Notes: generated from the letters alone by a model not told the origin. DNA of 64,000 nt from an uncultured Clostridia bacterium (GCA_934254815.1 CAKQME010000004.1:1-64000); one strand, 5' to 3'. Shown: positions 52,344 through 61,900, counted from the stretch's first letter. A program made the numbers and translations.

Positions 52344-55106
52344 ATGAAAGCAAAAAGTTGGTTAAGCAGAGTTTTAACCTTTGCGGCGGTCATCGCGCTG
52401 AGCGCGTCGGTGGTCTTGGGGGTAACGGGGGTGACGAACGTAAAAGCGGACGGCGATATCGCGACGACTAAAAAGTTGTCGGTTAAAAGCAACGCGACGA
52501 GCGGAGTAACCGCCGTTCAGGCGAATACCGCGCTAACTCTCGGAGAAAAACGTTACGCCGATACTATTATCGACTTCGTAAATATGCCCGAAAACGCCGT
52601 TATAGACCTTGCGTATGCTCCCGTTCGCACGAGAGTCGAAAGCGAAGTTCAGGGCGCGCTTACGGAAAGCCTTACTCTGTATGCAAACCCCGCGTGGCTT
52701 CGCGCAACGCTTAATTCGGCAACCGCTAAAACTCTGACGAGCGGATGGGGAAATGCAGGCGAAGTCGGCGCAGTCACGGGTATACAGTGGGTAAACGGAA
52801 ACTCCGCGCTGGGCGCGTCCGACGTAGCCGAAACAAAGAGCTATCGTGTAAGATACCGTATGTACGACAACGGAACTATGGTGTGTTATTTTGCAAAAAC
52901 AGGCGAAGTTAATTATTTCGCAAGCGCGATAGCGGGATATGTAATTAACGGAGGAGCCTGGGTTGCGGACGACGGCATGACCGTTGCGGAAAAAGTATTC
53001 CCGACGATAAGACTCAGAGAATGCGGCGAAGCTACGATAGCTTATTATGAAACCGCAGTGTACGAATATGAAAATTGCTGTAACGGTTCGGACTTTCTCG
53101 ACGGAGAACTTGTAGAGGGAACGAAATACGTCGAAACGTTCGACGAAAACACTTCGGAACTCCGTATTATTTCGGGAACGGCTAAAGTCGTGACGGCAAC
53201 GCCCGAATACAAGACGATCGAGGAACACGCCGTAAACGGCGGACTTATAGACGAAACGGCTGTAAACGGCGCGAACTTTGTTCCTAACGATTGGGGTCAG
53301 GTAGTGGCTGTATACGGAGAAAAACTCAATCTTGCCAAAGGACAGTACGCCGAAGCTACTTTCGACCTTACGGGAGTCGCAGGTACCTGGATGGAGACGA
53401 AATTCTTAGCCGATAAACCTACCGACGCCGAAACTTTCGGCTTCGAACAAGGCGACGGAATGTTAGTCGTCAACGACGGAAGAGCCAGACTGTATTCGCA
53501 GAATACGACGTCCTGGTACGACGGTTGGGGCAACCGGAGAAATACAACGGAATATAGTTGGGTAAATTACGTCAACGGCAATGCTACGCTCGGTGTTGCG
53601 GCGGGCAGCGATTCGTTCAGATACAGAGTGAGAATTTACGACGACGGCACGGCTATATATTATTTTGCCGCCGCGGGTCAGGAAAACTGGTTCGCGTACG
53701 CTTACGTCGGTTGGCAACCGGGCGGGGCGTCATGGGTTAAAGGCGGTAACGGGTTTACTCCTGTAAATTCAGGCTATTTCGCGCTCGGTTTCAGAAATAC
53801 TCCCGCGCCGAAACTTACGGCGTTCACGGCGGGCGTTTATAACTATGACGCGGCTGCGGGCGATGCGGCTGGTACTCTTGCGGGCGAGCTTTATACCGAA
53901 AAATTCGGCGCGAACAGTAAACTCGAAACGGTTGTCGGTCAGGGCAAAATTTACGACCTTTCTTCTGCGTTCAGCGCGAAAGCCGACGCCGATAAAATTA
54001 CCTACGTTCAGGCGGATAAAAAAATACTCATAGATAATGCTGCGGATAACGGTTACGCTTATTCGAGATTCGTTCTCCCCGTAACAGGTAAATCGGTATT
54101 GAATATGTTTACGTTAGAGATCCCCGAACTCACGGGCGCGGCGAAAGCCGTCATATATCTCGGAGCGGACGACGCTGCGTTGGCTAACGCCGCGAAGTTG
54201 ACTTTCTCGCTCGGCACCGACGGAAAAATAGTCGTGTCCGACGGAACGAATACGGCGGTAACAGAGTTAAAGACGGGCGAAAAGTTCACTCTTTCTGTCG
54301 TCGGTGATGCCGAAAACAAAATTCTTATTAACGACAAAGAAGTCGAGGGGCTTAGCCTCGGAGCCGTTGCGGGTAAATATTTCGCAATCGGCTTAAACGG
54401 AGTAACTGCAGGCGATAAGGCGAAAATCGCATATTACGGTCTGACTTGTAAGGGTTACGTCGAAATTGTTTCCGAAAGCGATTTCGCGCCCGCTATCAAA
54501 CCCTATCCCGTAAAACTCGCCGCGCCCGTCGTTACGATAGACGAACAAGGCGTTGCAAGCTGGACAGCTATAGACGGCGCAATCGGTTATAAATATGTTA
54601 TCGATAAGGCTGAAGCCGTCGAAACGGATAAAACAAGCGTAACTCTCACCAAAAATCAGACTATAAAGGTTATGGCTCTCGGTAACGGCGACGATTATCT
54701 CAACGGCGATTATTCCGAAACCGCGACTTATACGATAGTTCCGAAAAAACTCGGCGCACCCGTCGTCACCATAGATGAAAACGGCGTTGCGAGCTGGAAC
54801 GCGGTAGAGAACGCAAGCGGTTATAAGTATATCATAGATAACGCCGAAGCCGTTGCGACCGATAAAACCACCGTTACGCTTACAGACGGTCAGACTATAA
54901 AGGTTATGGCTACGGGCGACGGCGAATACTTTGCCGACGGAGATTATTCCGAAGCTAAGAAATACGTCAAAGCAAGCGAGAGCAAGGATAACGGAAATTC
55001 CGATAAGAAAGGTTGTTTCGGTTCTGTAGGAAATACTTTCGGGGTCGTTTTGGCAACTCTCGCGCTCGGCGCTGTAGTTTCGGCGTTTAAGAAAAAACGC
55101 GGATAA
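52344..55106 (+). CDS. Membrane-anchored surface protein with two WGN modules and FN3-like repeats
   Basis: 920 residues: signal peptide (1-35), WGN module 1 (about 50-245, GWGN near 134), WGN module 2 (about 325-520, GWGN near 394), a beta domain (about 535-715) matching the middle domain of the preceding protein, then two 85-residue FN3-like repeats (APVVTIDEQGVASWTAIDGA and APVVTIDENGVASWNAVENA). The end has CFGSV, a hydrophobic stretch and KKKRG, a membrane anchor without LPXTG. AGGAGG before the ATG. It probably displays glycan-binding domains at a distance from the membrane. Confidence 0.75.
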   Translation: MKAKSWLSRVLTFAAVIALSASVVLGVTGVTNVKADGDIATTKKLSVKSNATSGVTAVQANTALTLGEKRYADTIIDFVNMPENAVIDLAYAPVRTRVESEVQGALTESLTLYANPAWLRATLNSATAKTLTSGWGNAGEVGAVTGIQWVNGNSALGASDVAETKSYRVRYRMYDNGTMVCYFAKTGEVNYFASAIAGYVINGGAWVADDGMTVAEKVFPTIRLRECGEATIAYYETAVYEYENCCNGSDFLDGELVEGTKYVETFDENTSELRIISGTAKVVTATPEYKTIEEHAVNGGLIDETAVNGANFVPNDWGQVVAVYGEKLNLAKGQYAEATFDLTGVAGTWMETKFLADKPTDAETFGFEQGDGMLVVNDGRARLYSQNTTSWYDGWGNRRNTTEYSWVNYVNGNATLGVAAGSDSFRYRVRIYDDGTAIYYFAAAGQENWFAYAYVGWQPGGASWVKGGNGFTPVNSGYFALGFRNTPAPKLTAFTAGVYNYDAAAGDAAGTLAGELYTEKFGANSKLETVVGQGKIYDLSSAFSAKADADKITYVQADKKILIDNAADNGYAYSRFVLPVTGKSVLNMFTLEIPELTGAAKAVIYLGADDAALANAAKLTFSLGTDGKIVVSDGTNTAVTELKTGEKFTLSVVGDAENKILINDKEVEGLSLGAVAGKYFAIGLNGVTAGDKAKIAYYGLTCKGYVEIVSESDFAPAIKPYPVKLAAPVVTIDEQGVASWTAIDGAIGYKYVIDKAEAVETDKTSVTLTKNQTIKVMALGNGDDYLNGDYSETATYTIVPKKLGAPVVTIDENGVASWNAVENASGYKYIIDNAEAVATDKTTVTLTDGQTIKVMATGDGEYFADGDYSEAKKYVKASESKDNGNSDKKGCFGSVGNTFGVVLATLALGAVVSAFKKKRG

Positions 55107-55155
55107 AAAATAAAAACGCCGCGGGCAAAAGCAAACCGCATTTTGCCGCGCGGCG
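55105..55155 (-). terminator. Terminator of the ROK repressor gene
   Basis: CGCCGCGGGCAAAA (55117-55130) pairs with TTTTGCCGCGCGGCG (55141-55155) with one bulged base. Read on the minus strand it is followed by TTTTTATTTTTT, so it ends leftward transcription of the repressor gene. For the rightward surface-protein gene it offers a stem without T-run. Confidence 0.8.
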
Positions 55156-55174
55156 AAAAAATAAAATTGTATCG

Positions 55175-56368
55175 TTACTCGTCGGTCGGTTGATCGAGCG
55201 CGGCATAAATGCCCGTCTGAACGGCGGTTTCCGCCGCCCCCAGTAAAATCGCTTTGTCACCGAGCGGCGAGAAACAACATTCGGTTGTTTTAGAGAAGAT
55301 GTTTGCGTGAACGTAATCGTTCAGGGCGTTGAGATACTTGTCTCCGAGTAATCGCAGATCGCCGTTTATTATCACGGTCGAAAGGTCGAGCATTACTATG
55401 AGATTAGAAATGGCAATCGCGAGCAGTTTTGCCGAGCGGTCGGCAATATCGAGCGCGGTTTCGTCGTTATCGAGATACCGCTCTATGAAATTTTCCTTTG
55501 AAAAGTCGACGATGTTTCCGAGGTTGCTCATTTTTTCGCGTGAGCCGCTGTCAAGCGTTCTGCGAATGTATTGCATTACCATACTACCGAGAGATATCTG
55601 AGTAATAAGCGCGCGCTCCGAAAAGTCGGTGACGGATCCGAATTCGCCCGCGTAACCGTTCTCGCCCTCGTAAATTTCGCCGTTGATGTATAACGTCGCG
55701 CCGGCGGATTCTCCTATATGGAGATACAGCGCGGAACGCGCAGAGGCGAGCGGCTCTAAAGACTTGTGACCGATAAGCGCGACGTACATATCGTTTTTAA
55801 CGTCTACGGCGCAATCGAAATTTTCGCTGAAGATTTTATACAGATTGATATGTTCGCAATCCTTGAATTTGGCGGCTATCCGGAAATAACCGGTATTTTT
55901 ATCGATACGACCCGGCGTGCTTACGCATATGGCTTTAAGCGGCAAGCCCTGCAGAGTTTTGTTTTTAAGCATGCTCTTTAATATGTCAATCGATTCGTTT
56001 ACGTCGTCTATGGATAAAAGATAGCGTTCGTCGGTTTCTTTCGACAACATACGGTTGCCGTTGATATCGAAAATATCTATTTTTATTTTCGCACTCGAAT
56101 AATCGACTACGGCGAATAAGCCGAACAACTCGTTAAGCGCGTAAAGCGACGGCTTTCTGCCCACTATCGTGCTTTTGTCCGACATGGCTTTGACTATGTT
56201 TTTTTTGCGTAAGTCCTCCATTATGTTGTACAGCGCGACGTTGCTTAATTTAAGCGCGGCGGATAGCTGCGTGCAGGACGAATTGCCGCAATTTTTTAGT
56301 ATGGAAATAACTTTTTTCTGATTATCCTTGCGGATAAGGCTCAGCCCCTGAAAAGACGATTTAGCCAT
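55175..56368 (-). CDS. ROK family transcriptional repressor
   Basis: 397 residues. Residues 12-80 are a winged helix-turn-helix (KKVISILKNCGNSSCTQLS, then 'LKLSNVALYNIMEDLRKKNI'), as in XylR/NagC repressors. Residues 85-380 form the ROK sugar-binding domain (FAVVDYSSAKIKIDIFDING, 'CVSTPGRIDKN', 'LYLHIGESAGATLYINGEIY', 'ENGYAGEFGSVTD'). The usual zinc motif C-x-C-G-x2-G-C and the His of the G-H motif are absent, and so is a kinase Asp-rich loop. It is divergent from the operon at 56497, with a palindromic site in between, and is its likely sugar-relieved repressor. Confidence 0.9.
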   Translation of the reverse strand: MAKSSFQGLSLIRKDNQKKVISILKNCGNSSCTQLSAALKLSNVALYNIMEDLRKKNIVKAMSDKSTIVGRKPSLYALNELFGLFAVVDYSSAKIKIDIFDINGNRMLSKETDERYLLSIDDVNESIDILKSMLKNKTLQGLPLKAICVSTPGRIDKNTGYFRIAAKFKDCEHINLYKIFSENFDCAVDVKNDMYVALIGHKSLEPLASARSALYLHIGESAGATLYINGEIYEGENGYAGEFGSVTDFSERALITQISLGSMVMQYIRRTLDSGSREKMSNLGNIVDFSKENFIERYLDNDETALDIADRSAKLLAIAISNLIVMLDLSTVIINGDLRLLGDKYLNALNDYVHANIFSKTTECCFSPLGDKAILLGAAETAVQTGIYAALDQPTDE

Positions 56369-56399
56369 ATTGTCACCTTAATATACAGTATTAAAAAAC

Positions 56400-56419
56400 A
56401 CTGTTAATTTTATAACAGT
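56400..56419. promoter_or_regulatory. Palindromic operator, probably for the ROK repressor
   Basis: ACTGTTA and TAACAGT are perfect 7-bp arms around ATTTTA. A third half-site ACAGT (56385-56389) lies 15 bp to the left, one and a half helical turns away. The site is 31 bp from the repressor start codon and 78 bp from the divergent DUF4838 gene, and A/T-rich -10-like sequence (TATACT on the minus strand) overlaps it. Its form fits ROK/NagC-type operators. Confidence 0.65.
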
Positions 56420-56496
56420 ATAACATAAAATCAAATAAAACGAAAGTAAAACCACATAAAAAAGAAAAATAACGAAAAAGAAACAGAGAAATCGCA

Positions 56497-58329
56497 ATGA
56501 ATAACGTAATGCAGTTTGCAAGACAGGAATTAGACAGATATTTTTATAGACTTACGGGAAAATCAAACGATATCGCGCTGGAAGTAACCGAAAATTCTCC
56601 GCAGCTTTTCGACGAGCGTTTTATAATAGACGTCGAAAAAACGAGCGGAAAGATATCGGGTATAAACGAAAGGAGCGTATTGCTCGGCGTTTATCGTTTT
56701 CTGCGCGAAATCGGTTGCAGGTTTCTTTACCCAGGCGCGGACGGCGAAATTATACCGGAAATTTCCTCCGACGAAATTTCGGTACATATCGACGTTACGC
56801 CCGCAAACAAACATCGCGGGTTGACTTTAGAGGGCGGCTGTTCGGGCGAACACGTCAGAAAGTTTATCGACTGGGGCTTTAAAAACGGCTTCAACAGTTA
56901 CTTTATACAATTCCGCACGGGTTATACGTTTTTCGAAAGGTGGTACAGGCACGATTTTAACCCGTTTGCCGATAAAACGCCGTTTAACGACGAGATCGCC
57001 GCAAAGATAAACGCGGAACTCCGCGCGGAGATAAAAAAACGCGGAATGATTTTTCATGCCGTGGGACACGGCTGGACGTGCGAACCGTTCGGTATACCCT
57101 CGCGCGGGTGGGACGAAAACGGCGAAGTCCCCGAAAAATATCGTAAATATTTCGCTCTCGTAAACGGTAAAAGGGGCTTTTATAAGGGGATACCGCTTAA
57201 CACCAATCTGTGTTATTCCGACCCGGAAGCGAGAAAAGCCGTTGTTGAAAACGTGGCGGAGTATGTCGTCGAAAATAAAGACGTAGACGTTCTGCATCTC
57301 TGGCTGGGCGATAACTACAATAATTTCTGCGAGTGCGAAGAGTGCGCGAAAAAATTGCCGTCGGAGTGGTACGTCCGATTGCTTAACGAACTCGACGAAA
57401 GACTTACGGAACTCAAATCGGACGTAAAAATAGTTTTTCTTATATATTTCGAATTGCTCTATAAGCCGCTTAAAGAAAAAATCAAAAACAAAGACAGATT
57501 TATCATGATGTTCGCGCCGATAACGCGGACTTACGACCGCTCGCTTGCGGACTTTGTAGAAGAGGCTAAGACCAAAGAAGTCACGCCGCTTGTATTGAAT
57601 AAATTCGTTCCGCCCGTCGACTGCGCCGAAAATATGCGCCACCTGTTCGACTGGAAACAGATTTTCGACGGCGATTCGTTCATTTTCGATTATCCGCTTA
57701 TGTGGGATTGTTGCAGAGAATACGGCGGAATAATTCTCGCTAAAACCATTTACAACGATATCCGCGCGCTTAAAAAACTTGGTTTAAACGGTTATGTCAG
57801 CTGTCAGTTGCAGAGAAACTTTTTCCCTACGGGCTTTCCCATGTACGTTATGGCGACGGCGTTAAGCGACGGAAAACGCTCTTACGAAGATATAAAAAAC
57901 GAGTATTTTTCGGCGGCGTTCGGTAATTGCGGCGATGAAGTTTACGATATTTTAACCGACGTATCGTCTTGGAAAATTTACGATTATATGCGCGGAAATT
58001 TAGCCGTAGATTCCGCAGAAATGCGTGACGGTATAAGCGAAATAAAGGTAAAAATACAGGAGTATTCCGAAAAAATAGCCGAACTTGAAAGCAGAAATAA
58101 CGCGCCCGTTGTAATGCGGCATCTCGCGCTTGTCGAAAAGCTGTTCGCGATACTTGCGCGCGTCGCGGAAATAATCGAAGAAAAGACGGGAAATAACGAC
58201 GCGAATAAAATTGATTTGACATTGCGCCGACTTCAGGTTACAATATTCGAGTTCGAGCCGTTCTGCGATCAACGCTTCAACGGCGGGTATTTCTATACGC
58301 ATATAGAAGAAATGGCTCACAGAAAATAA
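56497..58329 (+). CDS. DUF4838 protein, cytoplasmic (GH67/GH20-like barrel)
   Basis: 610 residues, no signal peptide. N-terminal alpha/beta domain with 'NERSVLLGVYRFLREIGCRF', as in alpha-glucuronidases and hexosaminidases, then the DUF4838 barrel: 'FKNGFNSYFIQFRTGYTF', 'VLHLWLGDNYNNFCECEEC' with C-x-C-x2-C as in the lipoprotein at 27662, and 'VIFLIYFELLYKP'-like strands, here VKIVFLIYFELLYKP. The end is a helical bundle (SEMRD-like region, EYSEKIAELESRNNAP). First gene of the ROK-controlled operon. Likely a glycosidase for a glucuronide or amino-sugar linkage; activity unproven. Confidence 0.75.
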   Translation: MNNVMQFARQELDRYFYRLTGKSNDIALEVTENSPQLFDERFIIDVEKTSGKISGINERSVLLGVYRFLREIGCRFLYPGADGEIIPEISSDEISVHIDVTPANKHRGLTLEGGCSGEHVRKFIDWGFKNGFNSYFIQFRTGYTFFERWYRHDFNPFADKTPFNDEIAAKINAELRAEIKKRGMIFHAVGHGWTCEPFGIPSRGWDENGEVPEKYRKYFALVNGKRGFYKGIPLNTNLCYSDPEARKAVVENVAEYVVENKDVDVLHLWLGDNYNNFCECEECAKKLPSEWYVRLLNELDERLTELKSDVKIVFLIYFELLYKPLKEKIKNKDRFIMMFAPITRTYDRSLADFVEEAKTKEVTPLVLNKFVPPVDCAENMRHLFDWKQIFDGDSFIFDYPLMWDCCREYGGIILAKTIYNDIRALKKLGLNGYVSCQLQRNFFPTGFPMYVMATALSDGKRSYEDIKNEYFSAAFGNCGDEVYDILTDVSSWKIYDYMRGNLAVDSAEMRDGISEIKVKIQEYSEKIAELESRNNAPVVMRHLALVEKLFAILARVAEIIEEKTGNNDANKIDLTLRRLQVTIFEFEPFCDQRFNGGYFYTHIEEMAHRK

Positions 58330-58345
58330 CGGGAGAAACAACGCT

Positions 58346-60340
58346 ATGAAGTTTTTCGGAAACATTAAAGACGGAGCGGTTTTGCAACGCGACAAAGAAA
58401 TTATTATAAACGGTTCGGCGGAAAGCAGGGCTGTATGTGTGCTGAAAGGCGTAAATTACTTTGAAGAAAGAGAAATTCTGCCCGACGAAAACGGTAAATT
58501 CAGGGCGGTTTTTCCTCCGGTAAGCGATATAAAAAATAAATTTACGCTCGGCTTATATACTCAAGACGAAAAAATCGAAATTTCGGTAAGGTTTGGCGAC
58601 GTATTTCTCACGCTCGGTCAGTCGAATATGTCTTACGGGGTCGGCTGTATGTATAACCGTAAAGAGTTAATCGCAAAAGCGAAAAAGTGCGACGTTTCGT
58701 TTTTCAATATTTTCGAAGCCGAAGTAAAAGAAAACGGCGAGGTGTTGCGCCCCGCTGCCCCGCAGGACGATTTTGCAAAGAATTGGAAATGGATTACCGC
58801 GGAAGACGAGGATTTCGGCGGGACGTCCGCGGTCGCGGTAATTACGGCTATAGAACTGTATGAAAAAACGGGCGCGCCCGTGGCTATGGTAAATACCGCT
58901 CTGGGCGGCGTCAGTATAGATACATATATGCCGCGCGACGTTGCCGATACCGACGAAAGAATAGTCGCGCACTTAAAAAAGATAGACAAATATATTCCGA
59001 AAGACGGTCAATATAACATATACGGCGGAGCTAATTATACACAGCTCGGCGGAATTTATAACGAAAAGATACACCCGCTCAGAGATAATCGCTTCAAAGC
59101 GATAATGTGGTATCAGGGCGAAAACGCTATAAGTAATTTCGACGGAGCGGTTTATTTCGAAATCGCGCTACGCAAGATAATAGAAACTTATCAGGGCATT
59201 TTCGGCGGAGATACCTATTTTGTGGCGACAAACGTCGCGCTCGATTATTACGATTACGGCGAATACGGATATAATTATATAAACGAAGCCGTCGACAGAG
59301 CGGTAAGGGGACAATACGCGTGTTCTTTCCCCGCTTACGACGCTTCCACCGAGTGGAAAGTAAACGACGGCGCGACTTATTATCACCCTATTCACCCCGT
59401 AAACAAAAATTTGATTTCGCATAGATTCGCAAAGGCGATTTTATCCGAATGTTATGATAAAAAAGAGTGGATTCCGCCTTATATAAGCGACGTCGCGATA
59501 AAAGGCGACAGGGTTTTCGCGTCGATTTTTCCTGAAAAGAAAATTAAATACAAGAAAATTTACGGCTTTACCGTGGCGGGTAAAGACGGCAAGTTCGTCG
59601 AGGCGGATTGCCGCGTTTCGGGTAATGGCAAGCTTGAAATATATTCGCCTTACGTTACCGAACCCGTAGAGATAACCTACGCGTTTTCGCCGTATAATTC
59701 GCGTTGCAATCTGATAACTTCCGACGGCGACGCGGTAAAAACTTACCGTAAGCGTTTCGAGGACGTGTCGGAAAGACCGTATCTGCCGCTTAACGCGTTC
59801 GGGGATTGTTCGGAAATGTATTTCGACGAAAAAAATTTCGGCGCGGATCTCGGCTGTATAGGTAAAGCGGAAATTTTTAAAGACGGGCAGATTACCCGCA
59901 CTCATTCGACGAAAAGAAAGATTGTCCGCGCGGGCGGCGAAAAATGCCTGAAAGTCGAATATAAACCGACGAACGACGGATATTATTTCTTCGGCGTTTC
60001 GCCCGAAATAAATATAGCGGGTACGGACCCGCATTTCGAAAGATTCGATTATCTTTCGGTCGAGATGAAAGTCGCGGGCAACGAAGAAATAGAATTTTAC
60101 GGCGCGCTTGTCAGAATTCGCGGCGGAGCAGTCAGAAGATTTATCGGTGAAGAACCCGTCGTTAAAGCGAGCGGTAATTTCAGAGTGTACAGACTTTCTT
60201 TAAAAACGTTTATGTCTCCGTCGCTGGCATGTTACCCCGCAGACGAAGAAGACAGAAAGACTATAAACTCGTTCGAGTTATATTTCAGAAGTAAAAACAA
60301 AGGCGTTTTATATATTAAAAACATTCGTTTACACGATTAA
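58346..60340 (+). CDS. SASA-type carbohydrate esterase (sialate O-acetylesterase-like)
   Basis: 664 residues, GGGAGA before the start. After a small N-terminal beta domain (residues 1-80) comes the SGNH-like esterase domain with 'FLTLGQSNMSYG' (nucleophile Ser93), 'MVNTALGGVSIDTYMPRD', 'IMWYQGENAI' and, for the Asp/His end, 'GATYYHPIHPVNKN'. A C-terminal beta-sandwich (about 490-664, ending 'GVLYIKNIRLHD') may bind carbohydrate. Members remove acetyl groups from sialic acid, xylan or pectin. Cytoplasmic, so it would act on imported acetylated oligosaccharide. Confidence 0.85.
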   Translation: MKFFGNIKDGAVLQRDKEIIINGSAESRAVCVLKGVNYFEEREILPDENGKFRAVFPPVSDIKNKFTLGLYTQDEKIEISVRFGDVFLTLGQSNMSYGVGCMYNRKELIAKAKKCDVSFFNIFEAEVKENGEVLRPAAPQDDFAKNWKWITAEDEDFGGTSAVAVITAIELYEKTGAPVAMVNTALGGVSIDTYMPRDVADTDERIVAHLKKIDKYIPKDGQYNIYGGANYTQLGGIYNEKIHPLRDNRFKAIMWYQGENAISNFDGAVYFEIALRKIIETYQGIFGGDTYFVATNVALDYYDYGEYGYNYINEAVDRAVRGQYACSFPAYDASTEWKVNDGATYYHPIHPVNKNLISHRFAKAILSECYDKKEWIPPYISDVAIKGDRVFASIFPEKKIKYKKIYGFTVAGKDGKFVEADCRVSGNGKLEIYSPYVTEPVEITYAFSPYNSRCNLITSDGDAVKTYRKRFEDVSERPYLPLNAFGDCSEMYFDEKNFGADLGCIGKAEIFKDGQITRTHSTKRKIVRAGGEKCLKVEYKPTNDGYYFFGVSPEINIAGTDPHFERFDYLSVEMKVAGNEEIEFYGALVRIRGGAVRRFIGEEPVVKASGNFRVYRLSLKTFMSPSLACYPADEEDRKTINSFELYFRSKNKGVLYIKNIRLHD

Positions 60341-60352
60341 AGGCGGATAAAT

Positions 60353-61900
60353 ATGAATACGTTAAAAGTAATGAACGTAGTAAATTTTATAAGGGGTTGC
60401 GAACCGAGGCTTGAAATGGACCTTGTAACTCCCGTAAAAAAACAACTCGAACTGCTTAAAAAAACGGGGCTGAAATCTACGTTTCTTTTTCAGTACGACG
60501 CGCTTTTGCGAAAGGATATGACGGAACTATTCGACGGCGCGGATAAAGATAAAACCGAGATAGGCGGGTGGTTCGAACTCGTCCGCCCGCAGGTTGAAGC
60601 GTGCGGGCTTAAATGGCGCGGCAGAGCCGGGTACGACTGGGATTATTTTGCCGAAGTCGATACCCCTATGGGATACGGCAAAGAAGAAAGAATCGCGTTG
60701 GTCGACGAATTTATGTCGAAATTCAAAGCGACTTTCGGCTATTATCCGAAGAGTATGGGCGCGTGGGCTATCGACGCGTTTACGCTTAACTATATGTACG
60801 ATAAATACTCTATACAGGCATTTTGTATCTGTCGCGAACAGGTCGGAACGGACGGTTATAATTTCAGCGGCGGCTATTATGCGGGCGGTTATTACGCAAG
60901 TAAAAACAACTTGCTTTGCCCCGCGCAGACGAGAGAAAAACAGATAGACGTACCCGTTTTCAGAATGCTCGGCTCCGACGTGGTAAAACAGTATTACAGC
61001 GGACTTGACGAAAATTTCAATCCCGCCGCCTTGCAGGGCGTCGTAACGCTCGAACCCGTAGGCGACGGAAAAATCGGCGGCAGCAATCCCGAATGGGTCG
61101 ATTGGTTTCTTGACGTCACTTACGGCGAAGCTCTGAATTTTGCTTACGCGCAGGCGGGGCAGGAAAACAGTTTCGGATGGGAGAGAATGAAAAGTCTCGA
61201 CTATCAGTTTTCGAAAATCGCAGCCGACGCGCGCGAGGGCAGATATGAAGTTTTAACTCTTGCCGAGTGCGGAAAAGCCTTTGTGGAAAGGTTTAAAGAA
61301 ACGCCCGTTACTACTACTCTTGCTCTCGGTTCGTTCGAAAACGACCGCGAGGGGTCGGTCTGGTACGAAAATAAAAATTATCGTATAAGCTATTACTACT
61401 CGAAAGAAAAATTTCTGATTCGCGACGTGTATCTTTTCGACGAAAATTATCGCGAACGCTATCTCGACAAAATACTGACTACGCACGACTACGCCTACGA
61501 CAACCTGCCGTTTATCGACGGCTATCTTTTCGGCGGCGACGGTATTCAGGCTGGCTTGTATTTGTATAAAGACGGCGAAGAAATAAAATTCGATAACCTG
61601 AAATACAGAGAAATCGACGACGAAACGGTCGAGATACTCGTTTCTGCCGATAAAGGCGAATTTTCGTTCGTATCTTCGCCCGACGGCATTTCGGTTGCGG
61701 GCGACGGAGAGTTCGCGCTGGTCGTAAAAGCCAGGACTTATCCGTATGTGCGGAATATTTCGCAAAACGGCGTCGCTTTCGCGTTTAACGGTTTCGAGTA
61801 TAAAATACGCGCGTTAAAAGGCGTATTCGCGCCGCTCGGCAACGCGTTTGCGATTAAATCCGAAAACGGTAAAATAACGCTTGATTTTTCAAATAAATAA
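60353..61900 (+). CDS. Unassigned beta/alpha-barrel protein (deacetylase or GH57-like topology)
   Basis: 515 residues, AAGGCGG before the ATG. 'VKKQLELLKKTGLKSTFLFQ' near the N-terminus resembles the first strands of NodB-like or GH57-like barrels; 'EIGGWFELVRPQVEACGLKW', 'GYYPKSMGAWAIDAFTLNYM' and 'NPEWVDWFLDVTYGEAL' hold acidic residues that could be catalytic. Residues 350-515 are beta-rich. No signal peptide. I do not recognise the family with confidence; by position, third in the ROK-controlled operon, it is probably a carbohydrate-active enzyme. Confidence 0.6.
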   Translation: MNTLKVMNVVNFIRGCEPRLEMDLVTPVKKQLELLKKTGLKSTFLFQYDALLRKDMTELFDGADKDKTEIGGWFELVRPQVEACGLKWRGRAGYDWDYFAEVDTPMGYGKEERIALVDEFMSKFKATFGYYPKSMGAWAIDAFTLNYMYDKYSIQAFCICREQVGTDGYNFSGGYYAGGYYASKNNLLCPAQTREKQIDVPVFRMLGSDVVKQYYSGLDENFNPAALQGVVTLEPVGDGKIGGSNPEWVDWFLDVTYGEALNFAYAQAGQENSFGWERMKSLDYQFSKIAADAREGRYEVLTLAECGKAFVERFKETPVTTTLALGSFENDREGSVWYENKNYRISYYYSKEKFLIRDVYLFDENYRERYLDKILTTHDYAYDNLPFIDGYLFGGDGIQAGLYLYKDGEEIKFDNLKYREIDDETVEILVSADKGEFSFVSSPDGISVAGDGEFALVVKARTYPYVRNISQNGVAFAFNGFEYKIRALKGVFAPLGNAFAIKSENGKITLDFSNK

